From NCBI RefSeq assembly GCF_030815855.1, contig NZ_JAUSXG010000001.1, forward strand, positions 5,828,001-5,892,000: DNA of 64,000 nucleotides, read 5' to 3'. Made by a program: the position numbers and the translations under genes. How positions within the stretch are numbered: the stretch's first letter is position 1; each line of letters opens with the position of its first letter. This document shows positions 49,870 through 58,143 of the stretch, in pieces. This DNA comes from Variovorax paradoxus (GTDB lineage: Bacteria; Pseudomonadota; Gammaproteobacteria; Burkholderiales; Burkholderiaceae_C). Below the pieces are notes generated by a model. That model was not told where the DNA came from. It made no database searches and saw only the letters and a program-made list of their open reading frames with translations.

Positions 49870-50718
49870 CTAACTGCTTTGCCAATCGTAGTTGGAGAGC
49901 AGGACTTCGTCGGCAAACCTGCGCGCTGACGTGAATCCTGCAACGTTCCGCGCTACGGTCAAGTCGTGGCGTCGCCACTTTTTGAGTCCTTGCAGCACGG
50001 TCGGTGCTGGGGAGTACGACAGTAAGATCCTGGCGCCGCGGCGATCAGCGGCCCGTAGCGATGCGATAAGACGGCGCTCGTCCTTCTCACGAAAGGCATC
50101 GCAGCCGTACTCACCACGGTCTCGCTTGTTGCCCAGGGCATATGGCGGGTCGAGGTACACAAAGTCTCCTCGCCCAGCCTCAGACAGGATCTCTTCAAAG
50201 TCGCTGCACCGGAGCTCGGCCGCCCTGAGCCTTTTGGCGAACGCTTGAAATGTTTCAAGGTCGGGCATGAAAAGATGACCTTTGCCGCGCGCCACGTTGA
50301 ACTGGCCCGCGCGGTTGGTGCGATACACCCCGTTGAAGCAGTACCGGTTGAGGTACACGAATTGCGCCGCTCGTTCATAGGCATCTAAGTGATCGCGTGG
50401 GATCGCCCGAATCGTGTAGTAATCGTCGTGGCTGTTGCCAAGCATGGAAGCCCGCTCCCAGACGGCACGCGGACAACGCTGCACGATGCGGTAGGTCTCA
50501 ATCAACGACTGGTTGAGGTCACCAAGAATCGCGTTGCCTGCATCCAGGCGCAGGAACAGGACTGCTGAGCCCGCAAAAGGCTCGATGTAGCGCTGAGAGT
50601 CGTTCGGGGTAGCCGCGAGAAGCACCGGAAGCAGCTTCTTCTTGCTGCCGGCCCAGCGAAGCAGCGGCTCCACCTTGCAGGCGGCGTCCGAACCTTCAAA
50701 GATAGCCGTTGGTTGCAT
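49870..50718 (-). CDS. DNA adenine methyltransferase (D12 class)
   Basis: This 282-residue N6-adenine methyltransferase of the Dam/D12 class has the N-terminal LLRWAGSKKKLLPVL, motif I YIEPFAGSAVLFL, and the catalytic motif IV VYLDPPYALGN. The target sequence cannot be told. It is the first gene of a four-gene minus-strand operon with the metallophosphoesterase, ATPase and Rossmann-like genes. No restriction endonuclease is adjacent, so the methylase may mark self DNA for the downstream module. The gene is less GC-rich than the core genes. Confidence 0.93.
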   Translation of the reverse strand: MQPTAIFEGSDAACKVEPLLRWAGSKKKLLPVLLAATPNDSQRYIEPFAGSAVLFLRLDAGNAILGDLNQSLIETYRIVQRCPRAVWERASMLGNSHDDYYTIRAIPRDHLDAYERAAQFVYLNRYCFNGVYRTNRAGQFNVARGKGHLFMPDLETFQAFAKRLRAAELRCSDFEEILSEAGRGDFVYLDPPYALGNKRDRGEYGCDAFREKDERRLIASLRAADRRGARILLSYSPAPTVLQGLKKWRRHDLTVARNVAGFTSARRFADEVLLSNYDWQSS

Positions 50719-51090
50719 AAGCCCGCATTATGGGTCTTGCATCACAGTCCACCCTGGCTGCCCGCGAGTTAGCGAAGAGGCTGCCTGAGGTCGATCAATG
50801 CATTGAGGCGAAGAAGCTGGAGCCGTAGGGTGGTGCTTCTGCAGGACTATAAGAGTCCTTGTTCGGCGAGCGGAGGCAGTTCGCTGACCTCGTTCGCAGG
50901 ACGAGGATTTAGTCGGAGGAGCGACTCCTTCGACGTCGGCTTCTCACGAAACCTGACGCTCAGGGTGTTCGTATGAATGACTTCAACCGCTGCATACGGG
51001 TCACTGCCCCACCGTAGCCTCAGCAGAACGAAGTACCGGAACTTCTTCCAGATAACCGCCGTAGTGCTCGCACGATCGAATCGTTGGTCC
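50719..51090. other. Intergenic stretch between the methyltransferase and XRE genes
   Basis: A short plus-strand ORF (50730-50828, 32 codons, MGLASQSTLAARELAKRL) is present but has no ribosome binding site of note. On the minus strand about 75 codons are open from near the XRE stop to about 50848 (reading ...TAVIWKKFRYFVLLRLRW...) without any standard start codon, which looks like the 3' remnant of a lost gene. The methyltransferase promoter must lie at the left end. Confidence 0.4.
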
Positions 51091-51333
51091 CTAGACCTGC
51101 GTCCCTACTAACTTGTCCAAGGTTTTGCCCGGCTTGACTCCACAAGCCGAACACCACCGAGCAAACAGCAGCACGTCGACGAAGTTCTCGCCACGTTCAA
51201 GCTTGGATACGTAGGACTGGCCGACACCCAGGGCTTCGGCCATCTGCACCTGCGTTAGTCCAGCCTTCGCCCGAACGTCGCGCATCAGGTTGCGCAGCGC
51301 CTCGTATTCGGCGTGATAAAGAGAAACGGACAT
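51091..51333 (-). CDS. XRE-family helix-turn-helix repressor
   Basis: This 80-residue Cro/CI-type DNA-binding protein has the helix-turn-helix GLTQVQMAEALGVGQSYVSKLERGEN. The C-terminus (GVKPGKTLDKLVGTQV) shows no effector domain. The ATG at 51333 is chosen; the longer frame starting at 51423 would include the operator. A perfect palindrome at 51358-51380, 24 bp upstream, is its probable autoregulatory site. It lies ~370 bp upstream of the methyltransferase operon, in the same direction. Confidence 0.88.
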   Translation of the reverse strand: MSVSLYHAEYEALRNLMRDVRAKAGLTQVQMAEALGVGQSYVSKLERGENFVDVLLFARWCSACGVKPGKTLDKLVGTQV

Positions 51334-51357
51334 GCGTTCATCGTCTAGTCCGTTACG

Positions 51358-51380
51358 GAATAGTCGTAACACGACTATTC
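51358..51380. promoter_or_regulatory. Perfect palindrome, probable operator of the XRE repressor
   Basis: GAATAGTCGT (51358-51367) and ACGACTATTC (51371-51380) are exact inverted repeats around AAC. The site is 24 bp upstream of the XRE start and ~70 bp upstream of the divergent small lipoprotein gene, so it could control both directions. Confidence 0.8.
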
Positions 51381-51449
51381 GAGATACGATCCAGCACGCA
51401 ACGGCGAAGACCGAGCGATGCAAAAAAATCAGTCAGGGATTGGATCGAA

Positions 51450-51557
51450 ATGAAAAACGGGATGTTTCTCGTGGGCGCAGCCTTTGTGCAGGCAGCCTGC
51501 AGTGCAAGCGGCGGAGTCGATGGTTCAGGGGAGGAGATCGGAAGGCCGCTGCCGTGA
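51450..51557 (+). CDS. Very small putative lipoprotein
   Basis: This is a 35-residue reading frame (MKNGMFLVGAAFVQAAC then SASGGVDG) with a short hydrophobic signal and a plausible lipobox Cys at residue 17. Only ~18 residues follow, as in bacteriocin-release or entry-exclusion peptides, but no family is recognised. There is no clear Shine-Dalgarno. Its stop overlaps a GTG of the next frame (GTGA). Low confidence. Confidence 0.4.
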   Translation: MKNGMFLVGAAFVQAACSASGGVDGSGEEIGRPLP

Positions 51558-52228
51558 AGCGGCCGGAATGCTGGCTCAAGCGGCTCCCTTGCTTCTCTCC
51601 AGATACACCTTTCGACAGGGCTTACGTGGAATGGAAGACCTTGGCGCAGTTGGCGGACTGGTATGACCGCTGCATGGCGTCCGGTCGCCGGATGTCGGGC
51701 GATGAGCTGGGTTTTCTCGTCGAGCATGTCTCCGGTCTCAGGGCGATGGAGAACATGACACGTGGCGAACGCGGGGCGGAGAAGAAAGCCGATGAATTCG
51801 CTGAGTTCTTCTATGGCCGAGACCATCGCGACTTCGATGCAATCCGCGCAAGGCAGGTCGCGATCGAAGGGGCTCGGCTCGACGAGGTTCCGCATCACTC
51901 GGTGTGGACGCTCGGCTCCAGGCTTTGGTGTCTGCGGGTGCCGAAGGAAAGTACCGTTACCGCATCTACCCACACACTGAAGCTCATGGAGCTTGGCGGC
52001 AAACTGATCCGCGGCAGCACGAGGAGTGCCGGGCGCGCGGAGCCGCTGATCTCCGCCTTCGCGCAAGGGCTGGTCCTGGGGTTCTACAGACTGGCAAAGA
52101 TTGACATCACCAATGCGTTGGAGGGTGTGGGTTTGTGGCGGCGCTGCGAGTTGGACAGCATCCACCATGTAGGCATTGACCGCGGCCAGCGGATTCGTAC
52201 GCAGGATGATCGAAACCCGAGTCGGTAG
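51554..52228 (+). CDS. Hypothetical protein in the island
   Basis: This is a 224-residue open frame from GTG 51554, overlapping the tiny lipoprotein frame by four bases. The part around [21 protein letters not shown] and [20 protein letters not shown] looks protein-like, but past about residue 135 the composition becomes irregular and other frames look equally plausible, so a frameshift is possible. No domain is recognised. It is divergent from the XRE gene across the palindrome. Confidence 0.45.
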   Translation: MKRPECWLKRLPCFSPDTPFDRAYVEWKTLAQLADWYDRCMASGRRMSGDELGFLVEHVSGLRAMENMTRGERGAEKKADEFAEFFYGRDHRDFDAIRARQVAIEGARLDEVPHHSVWTLGSRLWCLRVPKESTVTASTHTLKLMELGGKLIRGSTRSAGRAEPLISAFAQGLVLGFYRLAKIDITNALEGVGLWRRCELDSIHHVGIDRGQRIRTQDDRNPSR

Positions 52229-52371
52229 CTTTTCCGCGGCGCGGCATCAGTGCGTTTGCTCATTTCTCCGGGTTTATGCCTAGATGCGGACCCTCAAGTT
52301 TCAGCGCATGGCTGCCGATATGCCTAACAGCCTGGTCTCCGCATCGGTGGCCGGGCCGTCAAGGAAAGCAC

Positions 52372-53646
52372 ATGCGCAATTGGAAGATCAGTGCCCAACT
52401 GGGGGTGGCGTTCGGGATCGTGTGGCTGTTGATGGCCGCGGGGCTCGCGGTCGGTATCGCATGCCTCCATGACATCGCGGCCGGCGGCGGCATCGCCCCG
52501 GAACTCGCACGGCGTGCCGATTCGGCACAGAACCTCATGGGAAGCCTTGGGCTCGCCGCGCTGCTGGCCGGCGCCGCCTGCATCGTCTGGCTCGCGCGCG
52601 GCATCATGCAACCGCTCGGCGAAGCCATCTTCATCGCGGAGACCGTGGCCGCGGGCGACCTCAGCAAGGAATTCGAAACCGAGCGCGGCGGCGATTTCGG
52701 ACGCCTGCTGCGTGGCATGGGCGAGATGGAAGACACCCTGACGGACGTGGTGACGCGCATCAAGGCATCGACCGATTCGATCGTGGTGGCCTCCGGACAA
52801 ATCGCCGCCGGCAACCAGGACCTGTCTTCGCGCACCGAAGAACAGGCGAGTTCGCTGGAGCAGACCGCGGCTTCGATGGAAGAACTCACGAGCACGGTGA
52901 AGCAGAACGCCGACAACGCACGCCAGGCCAACCAGCTGGCCCTGTCCGCCTCCGAAGTAGCCGTCAAGGGCGGCAATGTCGTGGGCCAGGTGGTCGACAC
53001 CATGGCCTCGATCAACGCTTCCTCGAAAAAGATTGTCGACATCATCGGCGTGATCGACGGTATTGCGTTCCAGACCAACATCCTGGCATTGAACGCAGCC
53101 GTCGAAGCCGCTCGGGCGGGCGAACAGGGCCGCGGCTTCGCGGTGGTGGCTTCCGAAGTGCGAAGCCTGGCGCAGCGCTCGGGCGCGGCGGCGAAAGAAA
53201 TCAAGGGTCTGATCGACGACTCCGTGGGCAAGGTCGACGTGGGCAGCGCGCTCGTGGGCGAAGCCGGCAAGACCATGAAAGAAATCGTGGGCAGCGTACG
53301 GCGGGTGACCGACATCATCGGGGAGATCACCGCGGCGAGTCACGAGCAGGCTCAGGGGATCGAGCAGGTGAACCAGGCGATTGCGCAGATGGACCAGGTG
53401 ACGCAGCAGAACGCGGCCTTGGTCGAAGAAGCGGCGGCGGCCGTCCAATCGCTGCAGGAGCAGGCCGGCAGCCTGTCGCAGGTCGTGGCAACCTTCAAGC
53501 TCGATGACGAGGGCGAAAACCCCGCCGTGGCGGCGCCCGTGCCGGTGCCCGTCCGGGCGCGGCCTGCCATGGCCGTCCCGCAGCGCAAGCCGGCGGTGGC
53601 CTTCACGGGGACGCCTGCTGTCAGCGGAGACTGGGAGACCTTCTAA
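52372..53646 (+). CDS. Methyl-accepting chemotaxis protein with minimal periplasmic part
   Basis: This 424-residue chemoreceptor has TM1 (~10-30), a periplasmic stretch of only ~25 residues, TM2 (~56-75), a HAMP-like region, and a full cytoplasmic signalling domain with the hairpin tip [21 protein letters not shown]. The C-terminus ends DWETF, the tethered CheR/CheB docking pentapeptide, after a Pro/Val linker. The usual ~150-residue ligand-binding domain is absent, so it may sense membrane or cytoplasmic state. AAGGA lies 6 nt before the ATG. Its stop overlaps that of the convergent LysR gene by 4 bp. Confidence 0.95.
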   Translation: MRNWKISAQLGVAFGIVWLLMAAGLAVGIACLHDIAAGGGIAPELARRADSAQNLMGSLGLAALLAGAACIVWLARGIMQPLGEAIFIAETVAAGDLSKEFETERGGDFGRLLRGMGEMEDTLTDVVTRIKASTDSIVVASGQIAAGNQDLSSRTEEQASSLEQTAASMEELTSTVKQNADNARQANQLALSASEVAVKGGNVVGQVVDTMASINASSKKIVDIIGVIDGIAFQTNILALNAAVEAARAGEQGRGFAVVASEVRSLAQRSGAAAKEIKGLIDDSVGKVDVGSALVGEAGKTMKEIVGSVRRVTDIIGEITAASHEQAQGIEQVNQAIAQMDQVTQQNAALVEEAAAAVQSLQEQAGSLSQVVATFKLDDEGENPAVAAPVPVPVRARPAMAVPQRKPAVAFTGTPAVSGDWETF

Positions 53647-54524
53647 GCCGTCGCCCGTGCGTGCGCCCCGCGCCACCGAAAGCAGGCCTCCCGAACCTCG
53701 TCGACCAGCGCCGCCAGGGGCTCCGGCGCGGTGCTCCCCTCGGCGCGCTGGATCACGAAGCGCGCCGGCGGCAGCGCCGGCAAGAAGCTTCCCGGCGGAA
53801 TGGCGCGCAGGCTCGGCGGCATGCCGGAGGGCGTCAGCACGGTGATCGCCAGGCCGGCGGCCGCTGCCGCCACCAAGGCGCCAGAACTCTGCGCGGTCAG
53901 CACGATCTGCCAACCCGAGCCGTGGCCCGCCAGCGATGCCAGCGCGGCCTCCCGGAAGGGGCAGGGCTCCGAGAGAAAGGCGAGCGGAGCCGGCGAGTCG
54001 GCGCTCAGCAGCGCCTTCTCGGAAAAAGCCCACACCAGCGGTTCCATCCACAGCGTTTCCGTGTCGCTGCCGGCATCGCAGACCGTTCCCACCATCAGGT
54101 CGAGCGAGCGCTGCCGCACCTGCCTGGCAAGCACCGTGCTGATGCCGCCCGTGACCTCCACGTGCACGTCCGGCCTGCGCTGGCGAAAGCCCGCGAGCGC
54201 GGCGAACAGCCATTCGCAGGGGAACCCCTCCGAGCAGCCGAGGCGCAGCGTCGCCGGCGCATGGCGGGGCGCGGCGAGCCTGGAAACCGCCTGCTGCTGC
54301 AAGCTGAGGATGCTCCTGGCATAGCTCAGCAGCACGCTGCCCTGCGCCGTGAGCTGCAGCGACCGGGTGGTGCGGTCGAAGACGCGGCAACCCAGCTGCT
54401 CTTCCAGCCTTCGGATCTGCGCGCTGACGGCCGACTGCGTCAGGTGCATGGCTTCGGCCGCGCGGGTCACGCTGGCGTGGTCGGCCACCGAGACGAAGGC
54501 GCGCAATTGCTGGGAGTCGAGCAT
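53643..54524 (-). CDS. LysR-family transcriptional regulator
   Basis: This 293-residue LysR regulator has the N-terminal winged helix [20 protein letters not shown] and [21 protein letters not shown], then the effector-binding domain. It is divergent from the azoreductase gene, 102 bp away, which it probably controls. The ATG at 54524 fits the family start; the upstream frame to 54578 is unlikely. Confidence 0.92.
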   Translation of the reverse strand: MLDSQQLRAFVSVADHASVTRAAEAMHLTQSAVSAQIRRLEEQLGCRVFDRTTRSLQLTAQGSVLLSYARSILSLQQQAVSRLAAPRHAPATLRLGCSEGFPCEWLFAALAGFRQRRPDVHVEVTGGISTVLARQVRQRSLDLMVGTVCDAGSDTETLWMEPLVWAFSEKALLSADSPAPLAFLSEPCPFREAALASLAGHGSGWQIVLTAQSSGALVAAAAAGLAITVLTPSGMPPSLRAIPPGSFLPALPPARFVIQRAEGSTAPEPLAALVDEVREACFRWRGAHARATA

Positions 54525-54626
54525 GGGTTTCAGTGAGATTATTTCTGAATCAGTGCAAATTATGTTGCTTGTGTGCATTGCCTGAGGTGCCTAGCCTCGG
54601 CTGTCCTGAACCACTCACCGCATGCC

Positions 54627-55259
54627 ATGAAAGAACTTCTGTACATCGAGGCCTCGCCGAGGAAAGCGCGCTCCGCCAGCATCGAGGTCGCCGGGGCATT
54701 CATCGACGAGGTGGCGCGCGTCCACCCCGGCTGCCGCGTGACCACCCTGAACCCATGGGCGATGGAGCTTCCGGAGCTGTCGCAAGACATGCTCGACGCC
54801 AAGTACGCCGGCATCAACGGCGTGCCGCTGACCGCCGCCCAGCAAACGGCCTGGGACGAGGTCAGGCGCATCGCCGCGCCTTTTCACGCCGCGGACCACA
54901 TCGTGCTGGCAATGCCGCTCTGGAATTTCGGCATTCCCTACAAGCTGAAGCACCTGATCGACGTGGTGTCGCACAAGGACGTGCTGTTCCGCTTCGACGC
55001 GGCGGGCCTCTCCGGCATGCTCCAGACCCGCATGGCGACGGTGGTGTGCGCGAGGGGGCTGGACTACCCTCTGGGAGCAGACGGCTCCGCGCACGCGCTC
55101 GACTTTCAGCTGCCCTATGTCGAGACCTGGCTGCGCTTCATCGGCGTGCGCGAGGTTCGCTCGGTGGTCGTCGAAAAGACCCTGATGGGACCGGAAGTCG
55201 ACGCGGAGGCAAGAACCGAGGCGAAACGCAGGGCAGCCGAGCTCGCCGAGGGGCTCTGA
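54627..55259 (+). CDS. FMN-dependent NADH:quinone/azo oxidoreductase (AzoR-like)
   Basis: This 210-residue flavodoxin-fold enzyme has the FMN phosphate loop in YIEASPRKARSAS and the cofactor motif MPLWNFGIPYKLKHLIDVV, both typical of AzoR. It reduces quinones and azo compounds with NADH. It is divergent from the LysR gene and followed 44 bp later by a glutathione transferase gene, so a small detoxification block is likely. Confidence 0.93.
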   Translation: MKELLYIEASPRKARSASIEVAGAFIDEVARVHPGCRVTTLNPWAMELPELSQDMLDAKYAGINGVPLTAAQQTAWDEVRRIAAPFHAADHIVLAMPLWNFGIPYKLKHLIDVVSHKDVLFRFDAAGLSGMLQTRMATVVCARGLDYPLGADGSAHALDFQLPYVETWLRFIGVREVRSVVVEKTLMGPEVDAEARTEAKRRAAELAEGL

Positions 55260-55303
55260 GCCGGCCGGTTGCAGGGTCGCGCGGACCCTGACACCATGGC
55301 CGC

Positions 55304-56032
55304 ATGACGTACCAACTTCACTACTGGCCCACCATCCAGGGCCGCGGGGAATTCGTGCGGCTCGCGCTCGAGGCGACCGGTGCGGACTATGTCGATGTGG
55401 CGCGGCTGCCGGAGAAGAAGGGCGGCGGCGAATCCGCGTTGAGCGACCGGCTCGACGACCCGGAGATCGTCCGCCCGTCGTTCGCGCCGCCGTTCCTCGT
55501 CGACGGCGACATCGTCGTGGGGCAGACCGCGGCCATCCTGCTGTACCTCGGGCCGAGGCTCGGCCTCGCGGGTGTCGGCGAATCCGATGGCCTGTGGACG
55601 CACCAGCTGCAGCTCACCATCGCCGACGTGGTCGCGGAGGCGCACGACACCCACCATCCGATCTCCACCGGCGCCTATTACGAAGACCAGCGCGACGCGG
55701 CCATGCAGCGCGCGCGGGCCTTTCGCGAGGAGCGGATTCCCAAGTTCCTGAACTGGTTCGAGCGCGTGCTGCAGCGCAACCCGGCGGGGTCGTCGCATCT
55801 CGTCGGCGATGTGCTGACCTACGCCGACCTGTCGCTGTTTCAACTGGTGGACGGCCTGCGCTATGCATTCCCCAAAGCCGCCGCCAGAGCGCTGGCCGCC
55901 ACACCGGCGGTCGAGAAGCTGCACGACAACGTCCGTCGCCGGGAGCGTGTGCACGAGTACCTGAAAAGCCCGCGCCGCATCGCCTTCAACGAAGATGGGA
56001 TCTTCAGGCGCTATGCGGAACTGGACGGCTGA
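55304..56032 (+). CDS. Glutathione S-transferase family protein
   Basis: This 242-residue protein has a thioredoxin-like N-terminal domain (LHYWPTIQGRGEFVRLALEA, with Tyr near the start as in class pi/sigma enzymes; VVGQTAAILLYLGPRLGLAG) and an alpha-helical C-terminal domain (VLTYADLSLFQLVDGL). It probably conjugates glutathione to electrophiles. Its stop is 2 bp from the end of the convergent rsmI gene. Confidence 0.92.
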   Translation: MTYQLHYWPTIQGRGEFVRLALEATGADYVDVARLPEKKGGGESALSDRLDDPEIVRPSFAPPFLVDGDIVVGQTAAILLYLGPRLGLAGVGESDGLWTHQLQLTIADVVAEAHDTHHPISTGAYYEDQRDAAMQRARAFREERIPKFLNWFERVLQRNPAGSSHLVGDVLTYADLSLFQLVDGLRYAFPKAAARALAATPAVEKLHDNVRRRERVHEYLKSPRRIAFNEDGIFRRYAELDG

Positions 56033-56034
56033 GC

Positions 56035-56994
56035 CTATTCGTCGTCGTCCGCCGAGCCGGCATCGTTGCGGATGCGCAGCGCCGTTTCGTACAGCGCATT
56101 GCGCGGTGCGCCGCTGATCTCCGCCGCCAGGCGCACCGCGGTCTTCACCGGCAGTTCGGCCAGCAACAGCCGCAGCACGCGTTCGCCTTCCGCACCATCG
56201 TCGCCCGCAACGGCCACGGGATGCAGCACCAGCGCGAATTCGCCGCGCGTGCGGTCGCGGTCGGCCGTGAACCAGTCGGGCAGGGCGCTGGCCGGCACGG
56301 TCGCGATCTCTTCGAATTGCTTGGTGAGTTCGCGCCCCACGGTGACATGGCGATCGCCCAGCGCGGCGAGTGCGCGGGCCAGGGCTTCGATGCGGTGCGG
56401 CGCTTCCAGCAGCACCACGGCGCGCGGCTCCTGCGCGAGCGCCTGCACGGCGGCGTCGCGCTCGCCGGCCTTTGTCGGCAGGAAGCCCGCGAACACGAAG
56501 GCGCTGCTGGCGTTGCCATCGCTGCCATCGGCAACCAGCCCTGCCGCGCCGATCAGGGTGGTTACGCTGCTGGCGCCCGGCAGCGGCAGCACGCGCTGGC
56601 CGGCGCCGCGCACCGCCGCCACCAGTCGCGCGCCGGGGTCGCTGACGCCGGGCGTGCCGGCGTCGCTCACGTAGGCAATGCGCTCACCCTGGGCGAGCCG
56701 CGCGACCACCGCCTGCGCGGCTTCGGCCTCGTTGTGCTGGTGCACGGCCAGCAAGCGGGCGCTCGGCCGGTCGATGCCGTAGGCGCGCAGCAGGCTTTGG
56801 GTATGGCGCGTGTCTTCGCAGGCGACGGCGTCGACGAGCTGCAGCACATGCAGCGCACGCAGCGTGATGTCGGCCAGGTTGCCGATGGGCGTGGCGACCA
56901 CATACAGCGTGCCCTGCGGATAATGCTGCGCACCCGAGGCGTCGTGCGCGGCCGAAAGGGCGGCGCCGAAAGAGGCGGGTGCGAGTGAAGCCAA
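56035..56994 (-). CDS. rsmI: 16S rRNA 2'-O-ribose C1402 methyltransferase
   Basis: This 319-residue RsmI is a tetrapyrrole-methylase-fold enzyme that methylates the ribose of C1402 in 16S rRNA. The hallmarks are YVVATPIGNLADITLRAL, EDTRHTQSLL, YVSDAGTPGVSDPG and PLPGASSVTTLIGAAGL. A TTG start at 56994 (TTG-GCT-TCA) is proposed because GGAG lies 7 nt upstream; an ATG at 57042 would overlap yraN. It is divergent from yraN by 46 bp. Confidence 0.93.
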   Translation of the reverse strand: MASLAPASFGAALSAAHDASGAQHYPQGTLYVVATPIGNLADITLRALHVLQLVDAVACEDTRHTQSLLRAYGIDRPSARLLAVHQHNEAEAAQAVVARLAQGERIAYVSDAGTPGVSDPGARLVAAVRGAGQRVLPLPGASSVTTLIGAAGLVADGSDGNASSAFVFAGFLPTKAGERDAAVQALAQEPRAVVLLEAPHRIEALARALAALGDRHVTVGRELTKQFEEIATVPASALPDWFTADRDRTRGEFALVLHPVAVAGDDGAEGERVLRLLLAELPVKTAVRLAAEISGAPRNALYETALRIRNDAGSADDDE

Positions 56995-57040
56995 TGGGTT
57001 TCTCCGAAGAAACAAAAAAGAAAGCCGGCAGGGAGCAAGC

Positions 57041-57406
57041 ATGAAGAACATCACGACCAAGCATCGCGGCGATGCGGCGGAAGACGCCGCGCTCGACCAC
57101 CTGCAGGATGCCGGTCTGGCGCTGGTTGCACGCAATTATCGAACGCCCGGACGCGGCGGCGGCGAGATCGACCTGATCATGCGCGATCCACGCGACGGAA
57201 CGCTGGTGTTCGTCGAGGTGCGCCAGCGCAGCACCGGCACGCATGGCGGTGCCGGCGGCAGCATCACGGGCGTCAAGCAGCGGCGCATCGTCTTCGCCGC
57301 GCGGCATTATCTGAACGGCCTGCGCACGCTGCCGCCCTGCCGCTTCGACGTGGTGCTGGTCGAAGAGCGGATCACCTGGCTGAAGGGGGCGTTCGACGCC
57401 GGGTAG
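57041..57406 (+). CDS. yraN: YraN-family putative endonuclease-fold protein
   Basis: This 121-residue UPF0102/YraN protein has a Holliday-junction-resolvase-like fold: GDAAEDAALDHLQDAGLALVARNYR and the metal-site-like GEIDLIMRD...LVFVEVRQR. It stands between rsmI and the SIS-domain gene, the same neighbourhood as in E. coli, though the lpoA gene is missing. Biochemical role unknown. Confidence 0.93.
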   Translation: MKNITTKHRGDAAEDAALDHLQDAGLALVARNYRTPGRGGGEIDLIMRDPRDGTLVFVEVRQRSTGTHGGAGGSITGVKQRRIVFAARHYLNGLRTLPPCRFDVVLVEERITWLKGAFDAG

Positions 57407-57498
57407 CGTCGCCCTCGGTCGCGCGGGAACTGAATGGCCGCCGAAGGCTCCACACCGCACACGTCTTGTTTCATCGCCCCCCGGTATCATCCCGCCCC

Positions 57499-58143
57499 AT
57501 GCTCGAGCAACGGATTCAGCAACACTTCATCGATAGCGCCGACCTCAAGTACCAGGCCGGCCCAGTCCTCAGCAAACCCATTTCGCAGGCCATGCAAGCC
57601 ATCCTGGCGTGCGTGACCAGCGGCGGCAAGGTGCTGGCCTGCGGTGCGGGCGTGTCGGGCCTGCTGGCAGCGCAGTTCGCGTCGCAATTCGTCGGCCGCT
57701 TCGAGCGTGAGCGCCCCGAGCTGGGCGCCATCGCGCTCGCCGGCGACAGCACCGATCCCGCGGCCGACAGCGCCAATGCCGTCGACGCCGACCGCTTTGC
57801 CCGCCAGGTGCGCGCGCTCGGCCAGGCCGGCGATGTGCTGCTGGCACTCAGCGCCAGCGGGCAGTCGGCTTCGGTGCTGGCCGCGGTCATGGCCGCGCAC
57901 GAACGCGACATGACGGTGGTCGCCCTGCTCGGAAACGCCAGCATCGGCCAGCCGGCCACGCCCGCTGCGGGCAGCAGCGGAACCGGCGGCGCCATCGGGC
58001 GCGCGCTGCGCGAAACGGATGTCCAGATCGGTGTGTCGCACGAGCGTGCGGCGCGCATCCACGAAGTCCACCTGCTCGCACTGCATTGCCTGTGCGACGG
58101 CGTGGATGCCCAGTTACTCGGAGAACAGGAAGCTTCCACATGA
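57499..58143 (+). CDS. diaA: SIS-domain protein (DiaA / phosphoheptose isomerase-like)
   Basis: This 214-residue SIS-domain protein has SGGKVLACGAGVSGLLAAQ and AGDVLLALSASGQSASVL. The end (HERAARIHEVHLLALHCLCDGVD) is close to E. coli DiaA, a DnaA-binding initiation factor. GmhA is the related isomerase, and the sequence alone does not fully separate them. The gene order (yraN upstream, BON-domain gene downstream with ATGA overlap) favours DiaA. Confidence 0.87.
   Translation: MLEQRIQQHFIDSADLKYQAGPVLSKPISQAMQAILACVTSGGKVLACGAGVSGLLAAQFASQFVGRFERERPELGAIALAGDSTDPAADSANAVDADRFARQVRALGQAGDVLLALSASGQSASVLAAVMAAHERDMTVVALLGNASIGQPATPAAGSSGTGGAIGRALRETDVQIGVSHERAARIHEVHLLALHCLCDGVDAQLLGEQEAST

Noticed and set aside
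45686..50718. BREX or DISARM system
   Set aside because: A methylase and an ATPase are present, but no PglZ, BrxC, BrxL, DrmA or DrmB-like sequence is seen, and the methylase is a small D12 enzyme and not a PglX-type one.
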